From Zoogloea sp044344315 (GTDB lineage: Bacteria > Pseudomonadota > Gammaproteobacteria > Burkholderiales > Rhodocyclaceae): 34,786 nt of DNA. Shown in pieces: positions 15,193 to 24,711 of the stretch. The notes under the pieces are model-generated. The model saw only the letters and a program-made list of their open reading frames with translations. It made no database searches and was not told where the DNA came from. Positions within the stretch are counted from its first letter, which is position 1, and the number at the start of each line of letters is the position of its first letter. The DNA lies in assembly GCF_044344315.1 (NCBI RefSeq), contig NZ_JBIJDC010000041.1:1-34786 (forward strand). The letters are read 5' to 3'. The translations under genes were made by a program, and so were the position numbers.

Positions 15193-17337
15193 ATGAAAAA
15201 GCTGACGATCGGCAAGCGCCTGGCGCTGGGTTTCGGGTTTGTCCTCGCCCTGGGCATCTCCGTTGCCGGCATTGCCTTGTACAACCTGTTTGAGCTGCGG
15301 CAGCAGTTCGGCGACTACGAAAACAGGATGCTGGTGCGCGAGCGTCTGGCTTTCCGTGGCCAGGTGGAGCTCGGTAACGCCATCCATTACTTCAAGAACA
15401 GCGTGTTGCGCGGGGGGAGCGACTACCCGGCCAAGTTCGTGACCAGCATGGACGCCATCGACAAGGTGGTGCAGGACTATAGGGCGGTTGGCCCCCTGTC
15501 GCCCGACGCGGACGCGGCGCTGGGCGAGATCGGGGCCGGCGGGCAGAAGTATCGGGCGGTGATCAACCGGGTTGTTGAACTGAAGGCGAGCGGTGCCTCG
15601 GTGACCGACGTGGACAAGTCCATCGCCGGCGCCGACAAACCCATCGGCGCGGCCCTTGGCAGACTGCTTACCCTGCAGGCCAGCGAAACCCGGGCTGCTC
15701 GGGAGGCCTTTGACGCGGCGGTGTCCCGTGCTGCCCGGACGCTCGGCGTGCTGGCGGCTGGCATGGTGCTGGTGGGCGCCCTGGCCGCGTGGCTGATCAG
15801 CAGCAGCGTCAGCCGTCCGCTGGCGCAGGCCGTGGCGATCAGCCAGGCGGTGGCGGCAGGCAGCTTGCCGGAGCACATCGAGATCAATGCCGAGGACGAA
15901 ACCGGCCAGCTGCTGCAAGCCATGCAGCGCATGGTGGACACCTTCCGGGGTTTTGCCGACGCCCAGCGGGACAACGCCCACCAGCACGAGCTGGGTTTCA
16001 TCGACCACCAGATCGACGACCAGCGCTTTCCGGGCATCTATGGCGAGATGGCGCGCACGATCAATGCGCTGGTGCAGGCCCATATTGCCGTGAAGATGCG
16101 TGTCGTCGATGTGGTCAAGCACTACGCCATCGGCGACCTCTCGGTGGACATGGACCGCATGCCTGGCCAGAAGGCCCAGATCACCGCAGCCATCGATGGG
16201 GTCAAGCACAGCTTGCAGGGCATGAGCGGGCAGATCCGCGCCCTGGTGGATGCCGCGGCTGGCGGCAACTTCACCGTGCGTGGTGATGCGGATGCCTTTC
16301 AGCACGAATTCAAGGCCATGATCCAGGGGCTTAACCGCTTGATGGACGTCAGTGACCAGGGGCTCGGCGACGTCTCGCGCATCCTCGAGGCCCTTGCCCG
16401 GGGCGACCTGACCCAGCAGATGGGCGGCAACTACCAGGGCACCTTCGCGCGCCTGCGGGATGACGCCAACACCACGGTGGCACACCTGCAGACACTGGTG
16501 ACCGGGCTGCAGGGCGCTGCCCGTTCCATCAACAGCGCCGCCCGGGAAATCGCAGCCGGCAATGCCGATCTCTCCAGCCGTACCGAAGAGCAGGCCAGCA
16601 GCCTGGAGGAAACCGCCAGCTCCATGGAGGAGATCAGCGCGACGGTGAAGCAGAACGCCGATAACGCAGAGCGGGCCAGCGCCCTGGCCAGGCAGTCCAG
16701 TGACGTGGTGGGTCAGGGCGGCGAGGCGGTCAAGCGGGTGATGGTGACCATGGCCGACATCCGCGAAAGCTCCCGCACCATTTCCGACATCATCGGCGTC
16801 ATCGACAGCATCGCCTTCCAGACCAACATCCTGGCGCTCAACGCCGCGGTGGAGGCCGCACGGGCCGGCGAGCAGGGTCGCGGCTTCGCCGTCGTCGCCA
16901 ACGAGGTGCGCCAGCTGGCCCAGCGCAGCGCCGTCGCCGCCCGGGAGATCCGGGAGCTGATCGCCATCTCGGTCGGCCAGGTCGAAGACGGCGCGGCCCT
17001 GGCAGATAAAGCCGGCACTGTGATGAATGAGGTGGTGACGGTGTTCGGCCAGGTCACCGAGCTGGTCACCGAAATCAGCGGTGCCAGTCGCGAGCAGAGT
17101 CTGGGCATCGAACAGGTGAGCGTCGCCGTCGGCAAGATGGACGAGACCACCCAGCAGAATGCTGCGCTGGTGGAAGAAGCTGCCGCCTCCGCCGAAAGCC
17201 TGGAGGTCCAGGCCGAACGCCTGGTCGAAGCCATCTCCCAGTTCAAGCTGCCAAGCAGCACCACCGACCTGCCCGACATGGGCCGGACGGCACCCCTCAG
17301 CGTGGTCAGATCGCCAGCGCGCAAGCTGGCCGGCTAG
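15193..17337 (+). CDS. Methyl-accepting chemotaxis protein with several HAMP-like units
   Basis: Membrane chemoreceptor of 714 residues. TM1 (about 10-30) and TM2 (about 182-204) enclose a helical ligand-binding region of about 150 residues. A HAMP domain follows, then at least two further HAMP-like units, marked by IGDLSVDM and ARGDLTQQM. The signalling domain begins with the methylation helix SSRTEEQASSLEETASSMEE and includes the highly conserved tip IDSIAFQTNILALNAAVEAARAGEQGRGFAVVA. The C terminus (SPARKLAG) lacks a CheR-docking pentapeptide of NWETF type. It should couple through CheW to CheA; ligand unknown. The ATG at 15193 follows GAGGAA. Confidence 0.94.
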   Translation: MKKLTIGKRLALGFGFVLALGISVAGIALYNLFELRQQFGDYENRMLVRERLAFRGQVELGNAIHYFKNSVLRGGSDYPAKFVTSMDAIDKVVQDYRAVGPLSPDADAALGEIGAGGQKYRAVINRVVELKASGASVTDVDKSIAGADKPIGAALGRLLTLQASETRAAREAFDAAVSRAARTLGVLAAGMVLVGALAAWLISSSVSRPLAQAVAISQAVAAGSLPEHIEINAEDETGQLLQAMQRMVDTFRGFADAQRDNAHQHELGFIDHQIDDQRFPGIYGEMARTINALVQAHIAVKMRVVDVVKHYAIGDLSVDMDRMPGQKAQITAAIDGVKHSLQGMSGQIRALVDAAAGGNFTVRGDADAFQHEFKAMIQGLNRLMDVSDQGLGDVSRILEALARGDLTQQMGGNYQGTFARLRDDANTTVAHLQTLVTGLQGAARSINSAAREIAAGNADLSSRTEEQASSLEETASSMEEISATVKQNADNAERASALARQSSDVVGQGGEAVKRVMVTMADIRESSRTISDIIGVIDSIAFQTNILALNAAVEAARAGEQGRGFAVVANEVRQLAQRSAVAAREIRELIAISVGQVEDGAALADKAGTVMNEVVTVFGQVTELVTEISGASREQSLGIEQVSVAVGKMDETTQQNAALVEEAAASAESLEVQAERLVEAISQFKLPSSTTDLPDMGRTAPLSVVRSPARKLAG

Positions 17338-17363
17338 CCTGCCCTGGCGCGGCTCCGGGCCGG

Positions 17364-17744
17364 TCAGCGTTGCTGAAGCTGCTGCTGCGAGCGGCATGAG
17401 GCCGGGAGCTTGTCGCGCTGCTCGTGCAGGCATTGGCGCATGGCGTTGCGATCAGGCGCCTTGCCTTCCGTGGGGCTGCCGCAGCGCTGGCGGACCTGGT
17501 CGGCGCAAGCCTGTGCCGTCTCAAGGCTGGTCTTGCAGTCTGCCGATAGCTGATCCCGGTGCTCGCGCAGGCAGGCGAGGATGCGCCCGTCCCCGGGCGT
17601 GATGCCCGTGCAGAACTCGGCAAAGTCGGCCCGGCAGGCCTGCTGGGCCGGCTGGGCCTGGACGGCGGGGGCGTGACCCGCGCCGAACACGACCAGCAGC
17701 AGGGCCGCCCTCGTGGCCCTTGAATGGAATGCGGGCATGCTCAT
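17364..17744 (-). CDS. Exported cysteine-rich repeat protein
   Basis: Small secreted or periplasmic protein of 126 residues with a signal peptide (hydrophobic core about 13-22, likely cleavage near VQAQ). Eight cysteines form two similar units. Each has C-x7-C near its start and ends in C-LxExRDxLxxx-C with 11 residues between the last two: CRADFAEFC...CLREHRDQLSADC and CADQVRQRC...CLHEQRDKLPASC. This matches the cysteine-rich (GLG1-like, PF00839) repeat found in many proteobacterial small proteins. Function unknown; structural disulfides are likely. Its ATG overlaps the stop of the upstream gene by one base (TGATG), so the two are co-translated. Confidence 0.8.
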   Translation of the reverse strand: MSMPAFHSRATRAALLLVVFGAGHAPAVQAQPAQQACRADFAEFCTGITPGDGRILACLREHRDQLSADCKTSLETAQACADQVRQRCGSPTEGKAPDRNAMRQCLHEQRDKLPASCRSQQQLQQR

Positions 17745-18109
17745 CACGGTTGGCGGGTGGTGGAACGGCTCATGGTCTGTCCGTTGGGCAGGGTGACGAC
17801 TGCGTTCGTGGCCTCGGGAGAGCGGTCCACCGCGCGGGAGGCGCTCTGGCCATTGGGGCCCGTGACCGTGCTGGCCACGTGGCCTTCACCGCGCACCGTC
17901 TGGCGGCTCATGCTCCGCCCACCGGGGCCGGTGGTGGTGGATGACACATCGCCATGGGCGCGGCTGACCTCACGGGTCATGGTGTGGCCCTGGGGGCCGC
18001 TGAAGTGGGTGCTGCGGTCGCGGGCACTGGCGGTCGTGGATAGAGATGACAGCGACAGCAGGACCGCACAGAGGACAAGGCCGGACTGGGTGGTGGCAGT
18101 GGTTTTCAT
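17744..18109 (-). CDS. Small exported protein made of GPxG repeats
   Basis: Protein of 121 residues that I do not recognise as a named family. A signal peptide (hydrophobic core about 9-25, cleavage near ASA) is followed by four imperfect units of about 22 residues. Each opens with (G/L)PxG followed by x(S/T)(M/A)(S/T)R and a basic end: GPQGHTMTREVSR, GPGGRSMSRQTVR, GPNGQSASRAVDR and LPNGQTMSRSTTR. The intervening sequence is rich in Ser, Thr, Val and Ala, suggesting an extended or beta-rich surface protein. The ATG at 18109 has AGGAG seven bases upstream; the open extension to 18253 is rejected. It is coupled to the cysteine-rich gene and faces an OmpR-type regulator gene. Confidence 0.75.
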   Translation of the reverse strand: MKTTATTQSGLVLCAVLLSLSSLSTTASARDRSTHFSGPQGHTMTREVSRAHGDVSSTTTGPGGRSMSRQTVRGEGHVASTVTGPNGQSASRAVDRSPEATNAVVTLPNGQTMSRSTTRQP

Positions 18110-18246
18110 GACATGGCTCCTGGAACGTGGATGAAACAGGTGGCGGCTGGGGCGCCTGAGGGGTGTGTCCTGCAGCCTGTGAGGGCTCGTCGGGCACGAC
18201 TGCATTACAGGCCACGGGCCCGCGTCCGTGCTTGTCGTTGTGCGAC

Positions 18247-18269
18247 GAAACATGTCAGCCTTGAAACAT
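18247..18269. promoter_or_regulatory. Direct repeat GAAACAT x2 upstream of response regulator
   Basis: GAAACAT at 18247-18253 and 18263-18269, start to start 16 bp, lies 40-62 bases upstream of the response-regulator start and about 140 upstream of the divergent gene. It could be a regulator site. The 16-bp spacing is not the usual 10-11 of OmpR-class sites, so confidence is low. Confidence 0.25.
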
Positions 18270-18308
18270 CAGAGGCCGTCACCCCCGGCGCGGCGTAAAC
18301 TGGATGCC

Positions 18309-19019
18309 ATGCCGGTAGCCCTTTCCCGAGACCTTCTTACTGTCCTGATGGTGGACGACGATGCTGAGCTCTCCGCCATGGTGGCCGAGTTGCTGCAAGC
18401 GCATGGGATGCGGGTTCACTGCGCCGGCACGGCCGCCCAGGGCCTCCTCGAACTGAAGCAGATCGAGCCGGATGTGCTGCTGCTGGATCTGATGCTGCCG
18501 GATGCCAACGGTCTGGATCTGTGCCGGCGTCTGCGGGAAAGTGGTCACGAGCTGCCTGTGCTCATGCTCACCGCACGAGGGGACCCTTTTGATCGGGTGC
18601 TCGGTCTTGAGCTGGGCGCTGACGATTATCTGGGCAAACCCTTCGAGCCACGGGAGCTGGTGGCGCGGGTGCGGGCACTGGTTCGCCGCCAGCAGGCGGT
18701 CATGCGCCGTACCCAGCTGCGTTTTGACGGACTGACGCTGGATCTGCTGGCTCGACGGGTGAAGTGCGACGGAGAGCCCCTGGCGCTGACTTCCACCGAA
18801 TTCAAGCTGCTGCTGGCCTTGGCCAGCCAGCCCGGCGTATGTGTTTCGCGCCAGTCCCTTTCCGCCGCGGTGCAGCCGGGCAACTATGTGCCCATGGATC
18901 GCGCAGTAGACGTGCAGGTGGCCCGCCTGCGCAAGAAGCTCTCCGCGGCGCCCGGCGGGCGCGACTGGATCGAGACGGTGCGCGGCGAAGGCTATGTATT
19001 CACGGGCAGCCGCTGCTGA
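18309..19019 (+). CDS. OmpR-family response regulator
   Basis: DNA-binding response regulator of 236 residues. The receiver carries VDDDAE and the phospho-acceptor Asp60 in LLDLMLPDANG. A winged-helix domain from about 135 contains LTSTEFKLLLALAS and the recognition region DRAVDVQVARLRKKL, ending ETVRGEGYVFTG. Upstream ATG or TTG codons keep the frame open, but the receiver fold fits a start at 18309. The kinase gene begins 7 bases after its stop. Divergent from the two small exported proteins, which are plausible targets (inference from position). Confidence 0.92.
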   Translation: MPVALSRDLLTVLMVDDDAELSAMVAELLQAHGMRVHCAGTAAQGLLELKQIEPDVLLLDLMLPDANGLDLCRRLRESGHELPVLMLTARGDPFDRVLGLELGADDYLGKPFEPRELVARVRALVRRQQAVMRRTQLRFDGLTLDLLARRVKCDGEPLALTSTEFKLLLALASQPGVCVSRQSLSAAVQPGNYVPMDRAVDVQVARLRKKLSAAPGGRDWIETVRGEGYVFTGSRC

Positions 19020-19026
19020 TGGTGCG

Positions 19027-20370
19027 ATGAAGGGCCGCTGGTTCGACACCCTGTTTGCCCGGATCTTTCTGCTTCAGGTGGGCGTGGCGGTGCTGCTTGT
19101 GATCATGCTTACGCTGGTTCTGTTCAGTGACCAGGCGAGTGTGTTCGCCAAGGCAGCGCTGCCTTCCTGGTCTGCCGCGCTGGGGCCTTTGCAGGCGCAA
19201 CTGCAGCGCGGCGAGACCCTTGCGTTGCCGCAGGGCGTGGACGTGCTGGTGCCGGTGGACCTGGAGCCGGGGCCACCGCCGCAACGCGCCCACTTCATCG
19301 AGGCGACCGCCATGGCGCCGCGCTACAACGCCTTGCGCGATGGCTTGCGCGAGCGCGGCATTTTTGTTGGCCGCATGGCGGTCAGTGGCGAGCAGGGAGA
19401 ATCCATCACCTGGCTGGAGCTCGCGTCGGCGGGCCGGCCCCCTGTCTGGGTGGGCATCCATGGTGCGCTGGAGAACCCTGGCCTGCGCCTGCGCGGTGCT
19501 ATCGGCCTGGGGCTCGCCGTGGTGGTGTTCCTGCTGGCGGCGGCCTGGCTCAGCCGCATTGTGGCCAGGCCATTGCAGGATCTGCAGCGCAGCGTGAGGA
19601 CGTTTGCCGAAACCGGAGAACCTCCCCCTGCCCTGGCGCAGCGCGGTCCGGTCGAGCTACGCCAACTGGCCCAGCAGTTCGATGCCTTTGCCGAGCAGCG
19701 CGTACAGCAGGACGACGCCCGCGCCATGATGCTGGCAGGCATCTCCCATGACCTGCGCTCACCGCTGGGACGTATCCGCCTGGCCGCCGAACTGCTGCCC
19801 GAGGCGCCTGGCGTGGCCGTGCGTCGCGAGAGCATTGTGCGCAACGTGCAACTGGCCGATGAGCTGGTGGGGTCTTTCATCACGCTGGTGCGCACCGCCA
19901 CCGAAGCGCTTGATGAAGGGGTGGACCTGAATGCCTTGGTGCGCGAGGTGTTGGCGAGCGGCGACCATGCCGACGTGGTGGCCCGCGTGCCGGCGGAAGG
20001 CGAAGTCCTGTGGGTCGAACCCGCCTCGCGCATCGTATTGCAGCGCTGCCTGCTCAACCTGCTGGACAACGCTCGCCGCTATGGGCAGCTGCCGCTGGAG
20101 GTGGCACTGCAGGCCCAGGACGGCGAGGCGCTGCTGAGCGTGCGCGACCACGGGCCGGGCATACCCCCGGAGCAGCGCGAGACCTTGCTCAAGCCCTTTT
20201 TCCGCGGGACGAAGGACCGCGGCCAGCCCGGTACCGGCCTGGGGCTGCCGGTCGTCGAACGTGCCGTGCGCCGCCATGGCGGCCAGATGGCACTGCAGGA
20301 CGCTGCACCGGGGCTGCGGGTCACGCTGCGCCTGCCGCTGTCGGTCGGGGGCAAGGGGAGCCAGGGCTGA
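19027..20370 (+). CDS. Sensor histidine kinase, EnvZ-like
   Basis: Inner-membrane kinase of 447 residues, partner of the regulator directly upstream. Two membrane helices (about 12-33 and 148-168) flank a periplasmic region of about 115 residues. A HAMP linker is followed by the H-box GISHDLRSPLGRIRL with His231, which is the EnvZ/CpxA-type motif. The ATPase domain has NLLDNARRYG, DHGPGIPPEQ and GTGLGLPVV. The ligand is not evident. The ATG at 19027 lies eight bases after the regulator's stop. Confidence 0.92.
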   Translation: MKGRWFDTLFARIFLLQVGVAVLLVIMLTLVLFSDQASVFAKAALPSWSAALGPLQAQLQRGETLALPQGVDVLVPVDLEPGPPPQRAHFIEATAMAPRYNALRDGLRERGIFVGRMAVSGEQGESITWLELASAGRPPVWVGIHGALENPGLRLRGAIGLGLAVVVFLLAAAWLSRIVARPLQDLQRSVRTFAETGEPPPALAQRGPVELRQLAQQFDAFAEQRVQQDDARAMMLAGISHDLRSPLGRIRLAAELLPEAPGVAVRRESIVRNVQLADELVGSFITLVRTATEALDEGVDLNALVREVLASGDHADVVARVPAEGEVLWVEPASRIVLQRCLLNLLDNARRYGQLPLEVALQAQDGEALLSVRDHGPGIPPEQRETLLKPFFRGTKDRGQPGTGLGLPVVERAVRRHGGQMALQDAAPGLRVTLRLPLSVGGKGSQG

Positions 20371-20454
20371 CTGAATATTTTACGGCCGCCCACTGAAGGT
20401 CCTGCGCATCGTTCCGTTAAGGCAAAAGGAGCGGAAGCGAGACCAAGGGAAGTC

Positions 20455-23400
20455 ATGGTGGTGGAAAAGGAATCGAAGGGCATGCAATTCGTCTGGGACT
20501 CCCTGCGCGTTCAGCTGACGCTCGGGGTGCTGATTCTCCAGGCAGTTTGCATCTTTGCAATTTCAATGATTGCCGAAGATCGGCTGAAGAGCAGTTTCCT
20601 TGCTCAGTTGGAATCGCAGCAGAAAGGTGACCTGGTTTTTGTCGCCAAGTGGCTTGAGGGCGAAATCAGCGAACGCATCGATGCGCTGCAGACTATCGCG
20701 GACCACCTGCCCCCGGAGGACTGGTCGAACAGCCGCACTATCCAGCGTCACCTCGGCAGCCAATCCGGCATATCCCGCTTTTTCGGGCGGGATGTCTATG
20801 TGCTTTCCCCGGGCGGGATTCGTGTTGCCGAAGTCCCTGCCCGCCAGCTAATCGGGGCCGACTACCGCAACACGCCCTATCTAGACCGTGCCCTCCACAC
20901 CAAACGTCCGGTCGTCATGCCTCTCATTGGCCGTTTCTCCGGGCATCCAAACCTGGTATTCGCTGTCCCGTTACTGGACAAATCGGGGAGCGTGGTTGCC
21001 GTGATCTGCGGTTCGGACCGCCTCGGCCCCGGCACCCATTTCGACATAGCCGGTTTCACCCGCAGCGGGAGCCTGGGCGGTTACCAGGTCATCGCGCTGA
21101 CCGAGCGCACCTATGTCGCCCATACCGATGCATCGAAGGTTTTGAAGGACGTGCAGGACGGCGCTGCTGCCTCGCCGCCGGAGCACAGGATCGAGGACGG
21201 ATTTGAAGGCGCAGGCCGCTCGATCGACGCAGCCGGAGACGAGATCATCTCCCACGCCATGCCCCTCCAGGCGATCAACTGGCGGGTTGTTGCCTATGTG
21301 CCTGTAAAGCAGGCGCTGGCCCCGCTGGCCGACCTGACCCAGACCATCTGGATCGGTGCCCTGATGGCCATGCTTGTCACCGGCTTGGTGGTCTGGCGCT
21401 TCATGGGCAATCAACTGCGGCCTCTCGAAAGCGGCGCGACTCAGATCATCAATGCCCTGCCGCGCATGGCGCCGGCAAAACTGCCAGAAACCGGGCGCCG
21501 TGAGATCCGCGTTTTTCTCCATCATTTCAACCAGCTCTACCAGGTCATCCAGGAGCAGCTTCTCGCCTTGCAGCAGGAGCGGGACAGCCTGGAGGTCATG
21601 GTCGACAAGCGAACGGCGGCGCTGGCCAGCACCGAGCGCTTCACCAGGGCGATTGCCGATGCGCTTCCCGGCATGATTGTCTATTGGGACTCCCACCTGC
21701 AGAACCGTTTCGCCAACCGCGCCTTCCTCGACTGGTTCGAAAAGACACCCGATCAAATTGAAGGCATCGGCATGGCCGAACTCCTGGGGGAGGACGACTA
21801 TTCGTTCGCCAAAGCCCATATGGACGCCGCTCTCCAGGGCGAGCGGCAATCCTTCGAACGCATCCTGTCGAAACCGGGCATGGCCTGCCGGCATTTCCTG
21901 ACCCATTACATTCCCGACGGGCCGCCAGGGTCGGTCCGGGGAGTCTTCGTGTTGCTCTACGACATCACCGAGCGCAAGGCCGCCGAGCAGGAAATCCAGA
22001 AACAGGCCGACGAACTGGATGACTTGTACAACCACGCCCCCTGTGGCTACCACTCACTTGACGAACATGGTGTCGTCCAGAAAATCAACGATACCGAACT
22101 CGACTGGCTCGGCTATACCCGCGACGAGCTCGTAGGCAAGCGGCAGATGGTTGAATTCCTGACACCGTCGGCCGCCGAGACCTTCCGGCAGAACTTTTCA
22201 AAGGTCCGTGCCGGCGAGAAACTGCATGAATTGCCGCTGGAACTGGTCGGCAGGAACGGCGATACCCTTCCCGTGCTGCTGTCGGCCTCTGCCGTTGTCG
22301 ACGATGCCGGACGGTTTGTTTGCTCTCGCTCGGCATTGATCGATTATTCGCAGCTCCGCCGCCAGCAGGAAATGCTGGAGCAGGTGCTGTCGGCATCGCC
22401 CATGGCGGTACGCATTGCCCGCGCGGATGACCACCAGATCCTGTTCGTTAACCAGGCATTCTGCAGCCTGGTCCGCCGCAACAAGGATGAAACCAATCAC
22501 GAGGACGTCAGCCGCTACTACGCCGACCCGCAGGTCTTTGGCGAGATCTACGCCTCCCTGGCGCGGGGCGAGATGGTGCTCAATCGACTGGTCGAGATCT
22601 ACTTTCCCGAGGATCCGGATGAGTCACACCTCTGGACGCTGGGCTCCTACATGAACATCGACTACGGTGGTAGCCGGGCAGTACTGGCCTGGTTCTTCGA
22701 TATCACCCGGCTGCAGGAAGCCAAATCGGAAGCGGAGGCCGCCACCAAGGCAAAAAGCGCCTTCCTGGCCAACATGAGCCACGAAATCCGGACGCCGATG
22801 AATGCCATCATCGGCATGGCCGAACTGGCCCTGGCCACCGACCTGAACCCCAAGCAGTTCAATTATGTTTCCAAGATCAAGTCGGCCTCGGAAAGCCTGC
22901 TGACCATCATCAACGACATTCTCGACTTCTCCAAGATCGAAGCAGGGAAGCTGGAGATGGAAAGTGCCAGCTTCGTGCTGGAAACCGTGTTCGACCGGCT
23001 TTCGAGCGTGGTCGCCCTGCGCGCCGAGAACCAGGGGATAGAGCTCTACTACGACATCGACGAAGACGCCCACGTCCTCGAGGGCGACCCGCTCAGGCTG
23101 GGGCAGATCCTCGCCAACCTGGTCAGCAATGCCCTGAAATTCTCAACCGGCGGGAATGTCATCGTCAAGGTTCGGACCGCGACGCTGGCCGACCAGGACG
23201 TCGAATTGCGTTGCTCGGTGAGTGACGAAGGCATCGGCATGAGCGAAGAGCAACTCGACAGACTCTTCAAGCCATTTACCCAGGCCGACTCTTCGACGAC
23301 GCGGCGCTTTGGCGGAACCGGCCTCGGCCTTTCCATCTGCCGGCAACTGGTCGAACTGATGGGGGGACGTATCTGGGCTGAAAGTGTGCTGGGCCAGGGA

Positions 23401-24711
23401 AGCACCTTCCACTTCACCGTCCGGCTCAAATCCCTTAAGGTCGATCGCCGCCTGGGCATTGGCGAGTTTGGAACAAGACTGGCCCAGCAGGCGCAGCGTC
23501 CGGTCTTGATCGTCGATGACAATCCCGTTTCCCTCAACATACTTTGCCGCCTGACCAGCCAATTGGGCCTCCAGGCTGAGGTCGCCGCCAGCGGCTACGA
23601 AGCCGTCCTGAAAATGAACGCCACCCCGTCGCCCGACTACCTCGCCTGCCTGATCGATTGGCGTATGGCCGGCATGGACGGCATTGAAACCATCCGGCAG
23701 ATGCGGGCCATCCATGCCAGCCATGGCACGACCGCCCCAAAGATGATCCTGGTCAGCGCCTTCAGCCACCACAGCGAGCTGGATGGCGTGGCTCAAGAGA
23801 TCGATGGGGTGCTCGCCAAGCCGATCTGCGCCCGCCACCTCTACGTGGAGCTGGCCAACAGCCTGGGCATGCTGAGCGACGAGGCGCCACTGCTGGAACG
23901 CCGCAAGGCAGCCACCCAGAACTGGGCGCGCTTCAGCGGAATCGACATCCTTGTCGCAGAGGACGTCGAGATCAATCGCGAAGTGATAGGCGAACTGCTT
24001 GCCAATGCAGGCGTGACGGCCCGCTTTGCCGTCAACGGGCAGGACTGCCTGTCGGCGGTATTCGCAAAGCACCCGGACGTCATCCTGATGGACGTGCAGA
24101 TGCCGGTCATGGACGGCTATACCGCCACCCGGCGTTTGCGGGAGATGGCCGGATATGCGGATCTCCCCATCATCGCCCTGACCGCCAATGCCCTGCTCGA
24201 GGAGCGCGACCACTGCCTGCAGGCGGGCATGAACGGGTACGTGCCCAAGCCTGTGCGCATGGAGCATCTCTATGAACAGCTGCTGGCCTGCCTGCCAGAC
24301 TGGCAAGCAAAAGATCCACTCCAGGATCGAAGGATTCAGTCTGAAGGGGACAACGCACCGGCGGTCGGCACCAACCCGGAGTTCCCCGGCATAGACGTGG
24401 CGGTCGGCCTGACGCATGTGCGCCGGCTGCCGCTCTATCTGCGCCTGCTCGCCAAATTCCGCGACACCCACGGCCGCACGTTCGAACCCGACTACCTCCA
24501 GGCCCGGGATGCCGACGACTGGGGCACCCAGGTGCGCCTGGCCCACACCCTGAAAGGCACGGCGCGCACCTTGGGCGCCTTCGACCTGGGCGAAGCCGCC
24601 GCCAGCCTCGAAGAAGCCGCCATCCGCCACGACCGGGACACCTGCGGCCTGCGCCTGCCCGAAACACTGGCGCAATTACGGGTCGTGATCGACGGCTTGG
24701 AGGCGCTCTGA
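20455..24711 (+). CDS. Large unorthodox hybrid histidine kinase (Cache, three PAS, kinase, two receivers, Hpt)
   Basis: Multistep phosphorelay sensor of 1418 residues. Membrane helices at about 20-42 and 299-320 bound a dCache-like periplasmic sensor, recognisable by GADYRNTPYLDRALHTKRPVV and GHPNLVFAVPLLD. Three PAS domains follow at about 400-510, 525-640 and 640-760. HisKA has His776 in SHEIRTPM, and the ATPase domain has NLVSNALKF and GGTGLGLSI. Receiver 1 has Asp1068 in LIDWRMAGMDG and receiver 2 has Asp1213 in LMDVQMPVMDG. The C-terminal Hpt domain has His1364 in LAHTLKGTARTLG. All relay residues are present. BarA-type kinases usually have one receiver, so the tandem pair is notable. 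The ATG at 20455 follows AAGGGAAG. A downstream partner regulator is not encoded next to it. Confidence 0.93.
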   Translation: MVVEKESKGMQFVWDSLRVQLTLGVLILQAVCIFAISMIAEDRLKSSFLAQLESQQKGDLVFVAKWLEGEISERIDALQTIADHLPPEDWSNSRTIQRHLGSQSGISRFFGRDVYVLSPGGIRVAEVPARQLIGADYRNTPYLDRALHTKRPVVMPLIGRFSGHPNLVFAVPLLDKSGSVVAVICGSDRLGPGTHFDIAGFTRSGSLGGYQVIALTERTYVAHTDASKVLKDVQDGAAASPPEHRIEDGFEGAGRSIDAAGDEIISHAMPLQAINWRVVAYVPVKQALAPLADLTQTIWIGALMAMLVTGLVVWRFMGNQLRPLESGATQIINALPRMAPAKLPETGRREIRVFLHHFNQLYQVIQEQLLALQQERDSLEVMVDKRTAALASTERFTRAIADALPGMIVYWDSHLQNRFANRAFLDWFEKTPDQIEGIGMAELLGEDDYSFAKAHMDAALQGERQSFERILSKPGMACRHFLTHYIPDGPPGSVRGVFVLLYDITERKAAEQEIQKQADELDDLYNHAPCGYHSLDEHGVVQKINDTELDWLGYTRDELVGKRQMVEFLTPSAAETFRQNFSKVRAGEKLHELPLELVGRNGDTLPVLLSASAVVDDAGRFVCSRSALIDYSQLRRQQEMLEQVLSASPMAVRIARADDHQILFVNQAFCSLVRRNKDETNHEDVSRYYADPQVFGEIYASLARGEMVLNRLVEIYFPEDPDESHLWTLGSYMNIDYGGSRAVLAWFFDITRLQEAKSEAEAATKAKSAFLANMSHEIRTPMNAIIGMAELALATDLNPKQFNYVSKIKSASESLLTIINDILDFSKIEAGKLEMESASFVLETVFDRLSSVVALRAENQGIELYYDIDEDAHVLEGDPLRLGQILANLVSNALKFSTGGNVIVKVRTATLADQDVELRCSVSDEGIGMSEEQLDRLFKPFTQADSSTTRRFGGTGLGLSICRQLVELMGGRIWAESVLGQGSTFHFTVRLKSLKVDRRLGIGEFGTRLAQQAQRPVLIVDDNPVSLNILCRLTSQLGLQAEVAASGYEAVLKMNATPSPDYLACLIDWRMAGMDGIETIRQMRAIHASHGTTAPKMILVSAFSHHSELDGVAQEIDGVLAKPICARHLYVELANSLGMLSDEAPLLERRKAATQNWARFSGIDILVAEDVEINREVIGELLANAGVTARFAVNGQDCLSAVFAKHPDVILMDVQMPVMDGYTATRRLREMAGYADLPIIALTANALLEERDHCLQAGMNGYVPKPVRMEHLYEQLLACLPDWQAKDPLQDRRIQSEGDNAPAVGTNPEFPGIDVAVGLTHVRRLPLYLRLLAKFRDTHGRTFEPDYLQARDADDWGTQVRLAHTLKGTARTLGAFDLGEAAASLEEAAIRHDRDTCGLRLPETLAQLRVVIDGLEAL

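Noticed and set aside
15136..17433. Minus-strand frame of 765 codons over the chemoreceptor
   Set aside because: Shadow frame; low-complexity translation, and the plus strand is a textbook receptor.
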